From assembly GCA_021442155.1 (NCBI GenBank), contig CM038217.1, forward strand, positions 144,023,643-144,087,642: DNA of 64,000 nucleotides, read 5' to 3'. The DNA comes from Cymbidium sinense. Taxonomy: Eukaryota; Streptophyta; Magnoliopsida; Asparagales; Orchidaceae. The translations under genes were made by a program, and so were the position numbers. The notes under the pieces were generated by a model. The model had not been told where the DNA came from. It ran no database searches and worked only from the letters and a program-made list of their open reading frames with translations. Shown piece after piece: positions 44,925-57,105 of this stretch (the first letter of the stretch is position 1; each line of letters starts with the position of its first letter).

Positions 44925-46224
44925 CTGTTTTAAGAGCAGTAAGAATTTTCCATCAACAACTTGATAAACTAGTCAAGCTATAAAAGGAATTTGGAAAGCA
45001 GGAAAATAAGCAAACAGCATGAATGTTTTTGATAGCCATAGAAAGCAATTATATTTCTGTCTGATGAAACATATAAACAAATATTTCAAACTTAACTGCA
45101 ACCAGTGATGAAAAATCATTATATCACATAATGCTTGATTCAAGTCATCTAGGCTACCACGTACGTTGTATGAAAATTTTCAGGTTTTACAATGCTTTTA
45201 ATATGTAACTTTATAAACACAGGGTTTCAGTGTTTGAGCAAATCACTAATCACTACCCTTTATACTCATAGATGAACTTCCAAGCTAGCACTGGAGAAAA
45301 AAAAGTATTGGTTCATCAATCACAATGGATACAAAGCAAAAATTTAAGCTAAGATTTTGCTTAAATATATTTATGGAGTGAAGGAGATAAACTATCAGAC
45401 ATTAGACCGTCTACTCCAGTATTATTTATAAAATTTTGAATTATAATGCAAAACAAGAATTTGCATTATCATGCTATCTCTATATATATATATTTTTAAT
45501 TTAATTGATAAATTCCTGAAATCACAGACATCCCAATTGTTTGTGGCCGGTGCAAGAACAAGTAGTGAACAAGAAAAAAATTGGAGTTCCAAAAATTGTT
45601 CTGCTTTCACCGCACTTATGACATGGAAAGGATGAACTTAACAATGGGACTAAAAAAAAAAAATTTTAATAAAAATACCTAACACCCCCACTTTTTAGAA
45701 TGAACAAAAGAATAAACTGACCAAAACATAAATTAGCATACATAACAGGTATTGTGATCTATCACCTTGGGAAGATGTAAAATAGTGGATGACATTGAGA
45801 AGCCAAAGTGTAAATGGGATGACCTAGAGGAAAAGTGGTTGGAGGGTTACAGACAATAAAAAGTTCAAAGCTTAAATTATAAATGAGATGAAGGAGAATA
45901 AATGGCTCGAGAGTTGCAGATGAAAAAGTTGTCTTCAGGAAATTAAAGAAAACATAAACGGGAAGGATAGAGTGTCAGCAGTATTTTAAATCAAAATGCC
46001 CGGTCAGAGGACAGATTGTAATTGGATGAAATGAGAAACAGTTGTTCCAAAGTTGCAGATCATAAAAAGTTGAAGGCTTAAAGAATTCTAAGAAACTAAT
46101 GCAAGAAACGTCAAAAATCAGTAATTTTAGACATCAGGAAGGAGGCCGCAGAATCTTTCTTAGAGAAACATACCATAGTACAAATTCAGAACAATAAGCC
46201 TAAATCGCAAGATGGATAAGATCC

Positions 46225-47830
46225 AGTATACAACAACAACAACAACAACAACAAGAATCCCACTAGGTGGGTGAAATTCCATGAATCCTTCGTGTCTCAT
46301 TGTGTATTAAAATTCTCATTTAATTCTATCTAAGATCATTTTATACATCTTAACCAAGTCTTTTAGGTTTACCTTTCTTAACATAGGAAAATCTTCTCAC
46401 TCTCTGTGGTCAGGACGGTGGCTTTTAAATAATCTAAGGCGACTCTCCAAATCTTATCTATCAGAGCTACTCCAACTTTTCCCAACATACTCATTTTGCA
46501 TTCTATCTCTAAGGGTAAAGCCACTCATCCACGTCCTCATCTGTAACACTTAACTTACTCTATGTTTCTCTTTTATTGGCCAACAACATTTATAAGTCAT
46601 TGATTAACCATCTTATAAAATTTTTCCCGTTTAATGGAACTTTTCTATCACATAATAGGCAGATCATTCCTCCACTTCAACCATCCAACTTGAATTCTAC
46701 TAATAATATCTCCATCTATTTCACCATCATTTTGATGATAGAGCCTAAATATCAGAATCCCATTTGTTGACTTGATGCAAGTCACAACCACTAAAATTTC
46801 TACAACTAAAATTACACTCCATATATTAGGTTGTAGATCTTAAACTAAAACCTTTAGACTCTAAAGTTGACCTCCATAATTCAAGTTTGTTGGACTCCTC
46901 TATAGTCTTATCAAAGAAGAATGTCATCAAAAAAAGCATACACCGGTACATCTTCTTGTAAATGCCTAAGAACATCCATAACTAAAGTAAAAGATAAGGG
47001 CTTAATGTTGATCCTTGATGTAATCCAACGAAATAGGAAAATAGTTTGTCAATCCTCCTTGTGTTTGGACACAAGTGAAGTATACATATCCTTAATGACT
47101 TGAATATAACCAATATTAACTTTTTGTTCAGAACTCTCCAACATCTCTTGAGACTTTATCGCTTTCTAAATCAATAAATATCATATGTAGATCCTTTTAT
47201 TTTCTCAATGCTTCTCCATCAAACCTCTTAACAAATGTATAGCATCCATAGTAGATCTACGGCATGAAACCAAAGCGATTGAGAAACTTAATCACATCGT
47301 AATCTATGCTCAATTACTCTCTCCCATAATTTTAATGTATACTTAATTCTCTATAATTTGCACAATCTTGTGCATCACCTTTATTCTTAAATATAGGAAC
47401 CAACAAACTCTTTCTCCATCTCGGCATCTTTTAGTCTTTAAAATAACATTAAAAGATTTGTGTAGAAATTGATCTCCAACATTTCCACATGACTATTGGA
47501 ATATTATCCGTCCTCTTCCACATTTCATTTCTTTAAAGCTTAACTTGATTTACTAATGACGATAAAATGAAATTCTCTATTTTTGTTTAGGGTATTAGGT
47601 TCTAAAAAATCGATCTTCGGATCCTTCCTTGAAAGTTTATTAAAATCATAAATCCACCTATTTTCAATATCTTTTCAAGAAAAGACTTTATTATTTTCAT
47701 TAATACTCTGCACTATGTCTTTTCTTCTCCTATCTCTTTGGTTGGCTAACTTATCTGCATCTTTCATCTGGTATAATCTAGTATAAATCACTAAAAAAAA
47801 TTTTTTTCATATATCTTTCTTAATCTCTCA
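46225..47830 (-). pseudogene. RTE-like LINE inside SUFB intron, eroded
   Basis: Same orientation as SUFB. It starts at the 3' tail (CAA)n at 46228-46252 and runs through the C-terminal and RT regions seen at 9600-11340 (for example tcaatcctccttgtgtttgg, ttataaaattt, catgaaaccaaa). Compared with the 9600-12560 copy it lacks many short blocks of about 3-12 bases spread along its length. No frame longer than about 60 codons survives. Confidence 0.8.
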
Positions 47831-48839
47831 AAAATGAGCAAACAAAAAGCTGATATCCTTGAAGAAAGTTAAGATATGTAGAGATAGCAGAAAAAATATT
47901 TCTTTAAAGCTGATTTAAAGAAACAATTCTTTGAAACCTGAAAATTTATTTAGTAAGAATAGACCAAGATAAAGCGGCAAGGAGACAGACGGTAATAACA
48001 AATAAGAAATCATATGGGTAAATCAACAAAATAATAAGGCTGGGTTTCATAACGATGGTTATGACGCGTGAATGACATGGAACACATCGAGGCTTAACAT
48101 TCTAAGAGAACGAGTAATGCCAAGTTTAATTGAAATTTCAGGCATCAGCTGCACTGGTAAACAAAAGGAAGAGTCAAGATTAAGATTAACAGCATCAGAG
48201 AGAAGGCCAGAACTGCACTAGCAGCAAACGCTAAAGAGATCAAGGATCAGCTATTTGGATGTTATATAGAGTTAATTAGGCAACTTGTAACTTGTAATTG
48301 CATGTACATTTATTTAGGTGAGCGAACATGCAGACTCATTGTCAAGGCTACCCCTGTCACGATTCAGTAATGCAATGAAGACGAACAGAAAAAATGAGAA
48401 AAAACTAAGAGCCCAAACTTTACTGAGCCTTCATCTTGCACACAAAAAAAAAATCACTGGACTCTGCAGATGAAGGTGTTGACCAATAAGTATAACTTTA
48501 ACAAAAAAAAAAGGCAAGCGTAAATGCTAATGGTAACCGCTATTACATAATCAGGTCCAATAAATGTAAAGATACATTGAAAAAAGAACTTAAAAATATG
48601 GCACCCAGCTAATGCGCCGGTAAATGTCTGTTGCTAAAAAAAATAACCTTCAAGGAATATCCACAAACAACTGTAGATGGTTCTGACTCCATCAAACAAT
48701 AATATTTGATTCCATTATGCATTAGTACACAATATAGGGCTTAAGTTGAGAAAAGCTACAAAGAAGGGTTGAATAATTTAAGTCTCAAATTTGCTATGAT
48801 GGAAATTCCAATATTAGTTCATGCCTTTAATACCAAAAA

Positions 48840-50070
48840 AGTACCTTTCCAACATTGAGTGTCAGTATCCAATAGTAAGTATATGTACATATGTATCATC
48901 TTTACTTCCTCTTTTGTTGTGATTCATGAGATACTTATTGTATAATCATTAATCTATGGACTATTATAATTATTATTCTACCTTCTTATCAATTCATCGA
49001 CTATTTAATTATAATTCCCTAATTTTGTATGCTTTTATTAAAGCTCTTTTAAGATTGTATAAATACTACACAATATTGGAAAAATATACATTCAATTTCC
49101 TATAATTCTTGTCATGATATTAGAGTCCTACATGTTTTTCTCTTCCTTGTATTTGAGTACAACAACCTTCATAGCTGCATTAAATAATTACAGGACCTTC
49201 ATTGCTGCACTTTTTTTATTTATTTTTCCTAATTTTCTATAACCACAGCTTTCATTGTTTTATTACTGCAAACATCTCACATTGTTACAACCTTCATCAT
49301 TGCATCATCGTAAATTAGTCCTACTATAGCAGCTTTCATCACTGCATTTTTTTTTCTCTGTGAAGAAAACCACAATTTTCCTCTCCATAAATAACAATAA
49401 CAATATACCCTTAGTCTCGAGTTCTTGTGAAATTGAGGGATTCAATATAAATCCATCATGAGAGTTGCAAAATACTAGTTGAATGAAAAGATCCATCTAA
49501 AATAGTTGTGATTAGTTCACAGGCTTTTAAAGGGAAGAAGAATATTGGACCATTTACAAGACAGAAAGACAAAAAGGCTTGCTGGGAGTATCTTAAAAAA
49601 CATCTATAATAGGCGAACAACTTAATGATATTCTCACTAAAAAGTTGTCAAAAGACAATCTTTCAAAAATTATCAGATAATTTTAGAATAGATTGATACA
49701 TTCTTTCACTTGAGAAAGAGTTAATTTTAGAATAGATTGATACATTCTTTCACTTGAGAGAAAGTATAAAACATCTACATAATTCGCTAGATTCAGCCCA
49801 CAATCGCCAAGACTTTCGTCCTCTTTATTTCTCTCCCGTTGCCACCTCATTGATCTATCAAATCCCTACTACCTACTCATCAATCAATGGACTATTATAA
49901 TTACTACTATTTTGCATATTCATTAATCTTCATGAACTATTGTACTTATTCTATAATCATTATTCCCTAATTTTATATATTTTCTATTAGAAGCACTCCT
50001 AGAATTATATAAATACTACACAAATATTGGAATGAAATACACAACTAATTCTCTCCAATTCCAAGCCATA
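48840..50070 (+). mobile_element. Ty1/copia remnant in SUFB intron
   Basis: Two similar segments, about 48930-49125 and about 49865-50070, share ggactattataattattatt, attccctaattttgtat (or tatat) and tataaatactacacaa, and look like the ends of two LTRs. The first is followed by tgatattagagtcc (49117-49130), resembling a decayed initiator-Met primer site. Between them, 49609-49680 reads EQLNDILTKKLSKDNL, the C terminus of a copia polyprotein. Most of the internal region is deleted. It is antisense to SUFB. Confidence 0.65.
49681..49765 (+). repeat. 44-bp tandem duplication at the end of the copia frame
   Basis: ttttagaatagattgatacattctttcacttgagaaag occurs (in two parts) at 49681 and again at 49725, period 44. 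The second copy leads into the probable 3' LTR. The words resemble the end of copia polyproteins followed by a polypurine tract (gagagaaag). Confidence 0.75.
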
Positions 50071-51393
50071 TATAATCTTATGTAAGGAAGAAATGGTGTT
50101 GGTCAAAACTTATGAGATATCTCTTGCTTAGCCTAACTTTTTTATCTTCAAAACTTCCATGAGCTCATGATTTCAGTTTGGAACAAATCATCAAAGATGC
50201 ATATTTCTATTATTCGATTAATATTAGGACTCCCAACTTTTTCTCATGATTGTCAAAATTGAAGTTCAGTCCTGAACAAAAAATGAACTTAATAAATGTC
50301 AAACTCCACGTGCTCCTCAAAAACTTCATATAAGTTAGAAGTTTTTGCATCGTATCTTAATGCCAAAACATAGGCTCAAAGACTTCAAAAACTCCAGAGA
50401 AAGTATAAATCTCAACAATTTTGAACTGCACAATTACCACAGTATACATACAATGATAAACAACAAGGTCTATTTCTAAACAAGGGCTTACACTAAAACA
50501 TTTAATTAAAGAATGATGGCTATAACAGCACTACATTTCTAGCCCAACCCGAGGAAAACAAAAGTCTAAACTCACTAAACTATATGTTTATTTCAGAAAC
50601 CAAGCATATATTGGTTTGCCATTCCATCACTGAATGCTATTACAAAAATAAGGGCAATCAATTGTTTGCATAGTTTTCTTTGGAAATCCTTAAAAAAAAC
50701 TGAAAGCATCTCACAGATTTTGAGCTAATGAAGTATGCTAAGAAGGATATCATTATAAAAATTTGCTTGGTCAAAGAACCCTTGCCTTAGCATACTTATA
50801 AGAAAATCAGTTCTTTACTGTCTGCTTCCTAAGGTATCAACCAATTATTCCTTAATCACCGACCAATTCAATAATTAACGTCTCATTTCCTAGCGCATGT
50901 ATTTCACAAAAAAATACTTAATTTCTAAGTGCTCCTATAAAGCATTAATCTTTTACACACCACCCAAAGACCCAAAACTAAAAAAAACTAACATAAAACA
51001 AGACTCTACAGAAACTCAGAACAATGATGCACACTTGCTCTACATGTTTTTTTATTTTCCTATATAAAAGTCTCAAAAATTCATAACTTTGATACCAAAA
51101 AGACCAACTTAGCTTATCTTAAGTCATATGTACAATGCAACTAAACTTTTTCAGCCAGTAAACCTAGGCATGACTGTAATTACTCTTTTTTTATTAATGT
51201 AATGCTCTTGGAATCAATATTAACCAGGACTATATTGTCAAGGGGAACAAATGTCTACATGTTTACCTTATTCAAGTTTTAACTCTAAAAATGGCAGTTC
51301 TGATCTTGATTGGCCATCTTCCCATTTGCCAAAATAAAAAAAATAAAAAAAAAAAAAAAATTAAAAACATCATGAAACCTTTCAAACGATTAC

Positions 51394-52809
51394 CTGTATG
51401 TAGGGATATGTGTTGGCCGCTGCTGTGTCACCAATAAGCATAGAATCGCATTGTGAGAAATTTCTTGAATTCTCAGCACCTGGCCCAACCTGCACAAGCC
51501 CCCTGTAGCAATTTCTCGACTTTCCAGCAGATATTCCCTTGGAAACAATCCTACTTCTTGAATTTTTCCCAATATGAATCATCTTTGTCCCAGTGTCCGC
51601 CTGCTGATAATCCTTTGTTAGTGCAACTGAATAGAACTCCCCCACAGTGTCATTACCCTTCAGAACCACACTCGGATACTTCCATGTAATGGCCGACCCT
51701 GTCTCCACCTGTGTCCAAGATATTTTTGACTTATTACCATCACAAATTCCCCTCTTTGTCACAAAATTGTAAATCCCTCCATTCCCCTCTTCATCTCCAG
51801 CATACCAATTTTGTACTGTCGAATACTTGATCTCTGCCCCTTCAGCACAGTAGAGCTCCACCACGGCAGCATGAAGCTGGTTCTTATCATAGGAAGGAGC
51901 CGTGCAACCTTCAAGATAGTTCACATAGCTCCTCTCGTCTGCAATTATCAGTGTCCTCTCAAACTGGCCTGTATCCCTATCATTAATACGGAAGTAAGTC
52001 GAGATTTCCATAGGAGAAACTGTATCTTTCGGTATATAACAAAAGGACCCATCACTGAAGACAGCAGAATTGAGGGCTGCGTAGTAATTATCGCCCATTG
52101 GCACGACCTTCCCAAGATATCGCCGCACAAGATCCGGGTACTCCCTAATTGCCTCAGAGATGGAGCAGAAGATAACACCGGCCTTGGCTAGGGTTTCCCT
52201 ATGCGTAGTGGCAATCGAAGTGGAGTCGATGACAGCATCAACTGCAACATTTGCGAGACGCTTCTGCTCGTTGAGGGGAACTCCGAGGCGCTCGAAAGTC
52301 TCGACGAGTTTAGGGTCGACCTCATCAAGACTATTAAGTTTGGGCTTAAGCTTCGGCTCCGAGAAATAGCAGATGGACTGAAAGTCAATTGGGGGGTAAA
52401 CGTTATCAGACCAACGAGGTTCGACCATCGAGAAAAATCGTCGGAGGGCAGCAAGGCGGAACTGAAGCATCCAATCGGGTTCGCCTTTGCGGGTGGATAT
52501 GGCGCGGACGGTGTCCTCGGAGAGGCCTTTGGGGATTGACGTGGATTCAAAATCTGAGACAAAGCCCCACTTGTAATCGCGCTTGAGAAATCGATGGACG
52601 AGATCGGCAGAGGAATCTGGCGACGTCTCGATGGTGCTAGCGCCAGAGGAGGCATCGGCTCGAAGGCGAAGAAGGGATGGGGACTGGCGGCGAGGGGATA
52701 AAAGGCTTATGGTTCGATTGGAAAACCGTAATCCTAAACCTAAAGGGGAATTAGGGTGGGATCGGTTGAGAATGGGACGGGTGGTGAGAGAGGGAGCGGA
52801 GGCAGCCAT
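51394..52809 (-). CDS. SUFB: SUFB, coding exon 1: plastid Fe-S cluster scaffold SufB
   Basis: Codes residues 1-472 of a 544-residue protein, close to the size of plant SufB. ATG at 52807-52809 opens a Ser/Arg-rich N terminus ([18 protein letters not shown]...) of about 50 residues like a plastid transit peptide. The mature part starts near [14 protein letters not shown] and runs through the SufB beta-helix core: [60 protein letters not shown]. Cys454 in QCDSMLIG matches E. coli Cys405, the residue needed for cluster assembly. The exon ends TYPYIQ at a GT donor (51393-51392). SufB works with SufC ATPase and SufD in plastid cluster assembly. No stops or shifts; the only intact gene here. The longer reading to 51382 is intron read-through. 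Confidence 0.96.
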
Positions 52810-53040
52810 GAGAAGAGGAGCAAGGTCAGGGAATGAGGGTGAGAAATCGTGAGGAAGAACAATGAAAGTGGCGCGTGGAGCTCATGTGGATACCGTTAAG
52901 CATGCAATGGAAGGAATCGGAACCGTCCACGCGTCGATAAGTACGTGGGTTCCGCTTTGAGCACAAATGACGTGTTCGACTTTAATAGAGTTCGCGAGAA
53001 AAGATTTAATAAGAATTTCTTATAAAAAAATTTATGTGTG
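52810..53040 (-). promoter_or_regulatory. SUFB: Probable SUFB promoter and 5' untranslated region
   Basis: Upstream of the SUFB start codon. Two ACGT-core motifs occur at 52943-52946 (in gtacgtgggt) and 52970-52973 (in atgacgtgttc), of the kind bound by bZIP factors in light- and stress-responsive plant promoters. A TATAAG-like word on the minus strand lies near 53019-53026, about 210 bp before the ATG. A MITE-like sequence begins at 53045. Transcription start not determined. Confidence 0.4.
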
Positions 53041-53044
53041 AAGA

Positions 53045-53440
53045 TAGGGCTGTTAAAAAAATTTATTGTTAATGAATAGCTGACTCTTAAAATACCTTAG
53101 CTCTTAAAATATCACTTGTTCGTTGAGCAAATAAATTGATTTTGAATTATATTTTCAAGTTTGATTTATTAATGAGTCGAACATGATCAACCTCTTGTTT
53201 GTTCGTATTCAGCTCAAATTAATTCAAAATTAATAAATTTATTTAAATAATATATTTTTTAAATTTTATATAATCATATAAAGAATATATCATTAATATT
53301 TTATGTTATATAATTAATTAAATTAGTTAATATAAATTTTATGGATTAAAATTCAAGTTTAATAAAAAATTTAAACTAAAGTTAAATGGCTTAAATCTTG
53401 TTCATTCAAAATTTAATCAAGGGTTATATAGCATTTAACC
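53045..53440. mobile_element. Probable hAT-type MITE upstream of SUFB
   Basis: Begins TAGGGCTGTTAAAAAAATTT, like the MITE at 56894 (TAGGGCTGTCAAAAAAGGTC). It shares attgtt, 'tcaagtttgatttattaatgagtcgaacatga' and 'gttcgtattcagctcaaatt' words with that element. The right end and target duplication are unclear; a cattaaccctg-like word near 53432-53442 may be the decayed end. Confidence 0.55.
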
Positions 53441-54600
53441 CTGCATATAAAACTTCAACACCATTCACGAACCGGCTATTGTTCGATTCGTAAACCTATT
53501 ATCTCCTCCTCACTCTTCCCGGCTGCTATCTGCGAGACTGGGATTGTGACTCTGAGAGAGGTCTCACTAGGGTTTTGTTCTGGTCATCCCTTGCTATCTC
53601 TCACCTCTAAACTTTCGAAGCCTCGATCACCTCTGTTTGTACATCTTCCTCTTTACTTCTCTTTATCCCTTTCTCTATTTTAGGGTTTCATTTGATGATT
53701 CTTTTTAGTTATTTGTTGAGAAAAGTTGAAAGTTCATCTTTCCTATCTTTCTTAATTTTTGTAATGATGATTATATGGGTTTTATGATACATAATTACAT
53801 GGGTTGTATTTCTAGGGTTTGCACGTTCAGCTCCTTGGAAAGTTTCATCTATGTGACTGTGTTTCCAATTTTCATCATGCGTGACTAAAGTTGCCTCCTA
53901 GAAATTTTATTAGTAATGATGATTACATGAGTTTTATGAAACAAAATTATATTGATAATATATCTAAAGTTTGCGGATTTAGCTCCTTTGGGAGTTTTTT
54001 CTGTGTTATCATCTTCTTATCGGCAAATGTTGCATCTTAGAAATTTCGTTAGTAATATTTATACTGTTTTGAAAGTTTGTCTATTCTTCTGTATTTAGAT
54101 TTGGATATTTTTGCACCTTCACATATTTATGCTTCTTATTTATGGACCGTAGGGTTTGCTGGTGAGACTTTTTATTTTCTAATCGGGTATTTCGAGTGCT
54201 CTATTCTGTAGACTATAGCTCAAGCCTTTTGTTCAAGATGTTAATGAATTTTGTACTGTTAGTACTTAGATCTATACAATATTGCTAGCTTATTTATAAT
54301 TTTTGGAGTCTTTTGAGCAGTATGAATTTTTTTTACAACTTAGTTAATTATATTTGTCATTGATGTTTATTGGAGATAATCAGGTGACTAGATGTCAGTG
54401 CTTGTTTCATGTGTGATGGTGAACACATTATGTGTATGAGTTATATTATAACAACTTCATTGCTTCAACTTGGTGAAATAAGGAATATGCTACATCTTCG
54501 AGCATATATAACTAAAATGAGCTTTTTAATTAAAATGAGCATATGTTTCATGAGGATTTGCTTATTTCATGCTGGAGGTATTAGGTTTTTCAAACTTTTT

Positions 54601-54673
<73 letters not shown>

Positions 54674-55025
54674 TTTTGAAATTTCTTTTATAAGGATTTT
54701 CTTATTATACATATATGTTGTATAATTGAGTTTCATTGGGTTTAGTTGTTTATGTAGCTTTATTCTATGCAATGATAATTTCTATACAAAGCATTTTAGT
54801 GAACATATAGAGACTACTTATCTCAGTCATTTTGTTAATTTCCAAATATCTAATGTGCTAGTGATGTTATGGTAAATGCATATTATTCAAGAATCAAGCA
54901 TAAATGGATAAATTACATGTTATCCATTTCAATTTGTTACTTTTGCTTAAAAAAATTACATGTTATGATAAACACCTATTATGGAGAGTGTATGTAGTCT
55001 TTACTCATATTTTCTTTTTTTTAGT
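53441..55025 (+). other. Leader-like region upstream of the hAT gene
   Basis: A TATAAAA-like word at 53445-53451 is followed by a pyrimidine-rich stretch (53490-53700) that resembles a plant promoter and 5' untranslated region. No coding sequence is recognised until 55033. The 54409-54693 open frame is an artefact of a (TA)n tract. Confidence 0.35.
54604..54671. repeat. (TA)n microsatellite, 68 bp
   Basis: Uninterrupted alternating TA from 54604 to about 54671. It encodes an Ile-Tyr run in frame 54409-54693, which is not a gene. Confidence 0.95.
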
Positions 55026-55032
55026 GTGCTAT

Positions 55033-57055
55033 CATGTCTACTATGAATCTTTCTCAAACTGCATCATGCGGTAATGATATAGTAGTAGAAGCTGAATATA
55101 ATAATAAAATTTTAAATATTTATTCATAGCATTTTGGATCACAGGCACATGTACTTGAGACTACTAATAATGAAGTCAAATCTAAGAAGGGTAGAAAGAA
55201 AAAAATCTATAGTATGAGAGTATTTTATAAAAAAAAAACACTTATATATTCAAGGGAGAGACTATATCCTCTTTGTAATGGTTATGTTGTCGCACAAAGA
55301 TTCATAAATCCAAAATTGGCACAACATGACAACTCTTAAGACATGTGAGAGAATGTGAGAAAATTAAAGCCAAGAATAAACAAGTTGTTGAATTACCAGA
55401 TAAAAGGCAAAAAATATTAAATTTTATGTCTTTTAATGCCAATTTAGAAATTGAGATCCCCATATTTTATAACCCAAAATTTATGATCATCTTCAAATAA
55501 GAGAAATAATTGCAAAGATAATTATTGTGCATGAGTACCCATTTATGATTATTGAGTATATGTAGTTTAATATTTTGTTGAATACGTTGAATCCAAATTA
55601 TGATAGGGTGTCTTTAAACACTATCAAGAATGACTGCATGAAAGTATATAAATTTGAAAAGGAGAGATTGAAAACATATCTTAAGAGCATTCATAGAGTT
55701 TCCTAGACATCTGATTGTTGGACTTCAAATCAAACAGTGAAATATATGTACTTAACAATTCACTACATCGATGATTCTTAGAAACTGCATAAGCAAATCA
55801 TCAATTTTATTGAGCTTGAACCACCTCACACTAGTATATTTATTTATGATGTAATATGTGATTATTTATTGGATTGAAATTTGCAGGATAAGGTGTCAAT
55901 TATCACATTAGATAATGCTAGTAACAATGATGTTACTGCAAATGCATTAAAAGTTAACTTTTAATCTCGAGGGAAGTTACATTTTCATGGAAATTTCTTC
56001 TATGTTAAATGTTGTGTTCACATCTTGAATATAATAGTTCAAGATGAATTGAAAGAGGTTCAAGAAATAATTCATAAAATCAAAGAGTTAATAAAATATC
56101 TTAAAAAGTCCCCTTTAAGGTTACATAAATTTGTTGAAGAAATGAAGCAATTAGGGATCCCCACCTCAAAGGGTTTATGCATTGATGTTTTGACTAGGTG
56201 GAACTCTACGTATTTAATGCTTGAGTCTGCTTTTATTTATTGTAATATGTTCAATCATTATGTAGCTTGAGATTCTAATTATAAGTAGTTGTCTTATGAT
56301 ATTGAGTGGTATAATTATGAGCAAATTAAAAGTTTTTTGTTATATTTTTCATAATGGGACTAAAATGATTTTAGGTTATTTTTATCCTACTACAAATATT
56401 TTTTTCTTGATTGTCATGCATGTAAAGAAATTACTCATTGAGGAATGCAATTCATTAGATGAATTCATCAAGTAAATGACATATGTGATGAAAATCAAAT
56501 TTGATAAATATTAGGGTGAATGTAATTTACTCATATCAGTGGCTACTGTACCTGGTCCACGTTTAAAGATGAAGATCATTACTTTCACATTTCCTAAAAT
56601 ATACTCATGTTCTTAAGTAGGATCTAAGATTAAGACCGTTGAGGATATTATTTGAGAAATCTGCAATCAATGTTCAGTAGATATTGTTAGTTCAAGTTCT
56701 TCAATTTCTAGTAGATCTTCACAACTACCAGTTGATGTACTTTTTTCATCCAATTTTGACTGTATGCTTGGATTTGCTGCTTTTATTGTTACTTCTGGTT
56801 TTGTTCAGCCATCAAAATCTGATTTACAAATTTATTTAGATGAGAGATTATACATGTGCAATAATAATTCATTTAATATTCTTGAATGGTGGATAGGGCT
56901 GTCAAAAAAGGTCATTGTTCACGAACAGCTCGTGTTCAGCTCGTTAACTATGTGAGTCGAATACGAACAAATATTTCAAGCTCGATTTATAAATGAGCCG
57001 AACATGAACAATCCTTCGTTCGATCGTGTTTGGCTCAATTTAGCTTGAAATAAAA

Positions 57056-57105
<50 letters not shown>

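Larger units (their letters stand above)
44925..51393 (-). other. SUFB: SUFB intron (6.47 kb)
   Basis: Bounded by GT (donor, minus strand at 51393-51392) and AG (acceptor, 44926-44925), phase 0. Outside a LINE (46225-47830) and a copia remnant (about 48840-50070) it is AT-rich with no gene. Pyrimidine/adenine runs such as 51336-51361 are low complexity. Transposon insertion explains part of its length. Confidence 0.9.

Noticed and set aside
52188..52655. Long open frames opposite or overlapping SUFB exon 1 (52188-52655, 51811-52191, 52201-52539 and others)
   Set aside because: They are shadows of the GC-richer SUFB exon in other frames and encode low-complexity Ser/Pro or unrelated peptides.
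54409..54693. 94-codon frame with an Ile-Tyr run
   Set aside because: Crosses the (TA)n microsatellite; not a protein gene.
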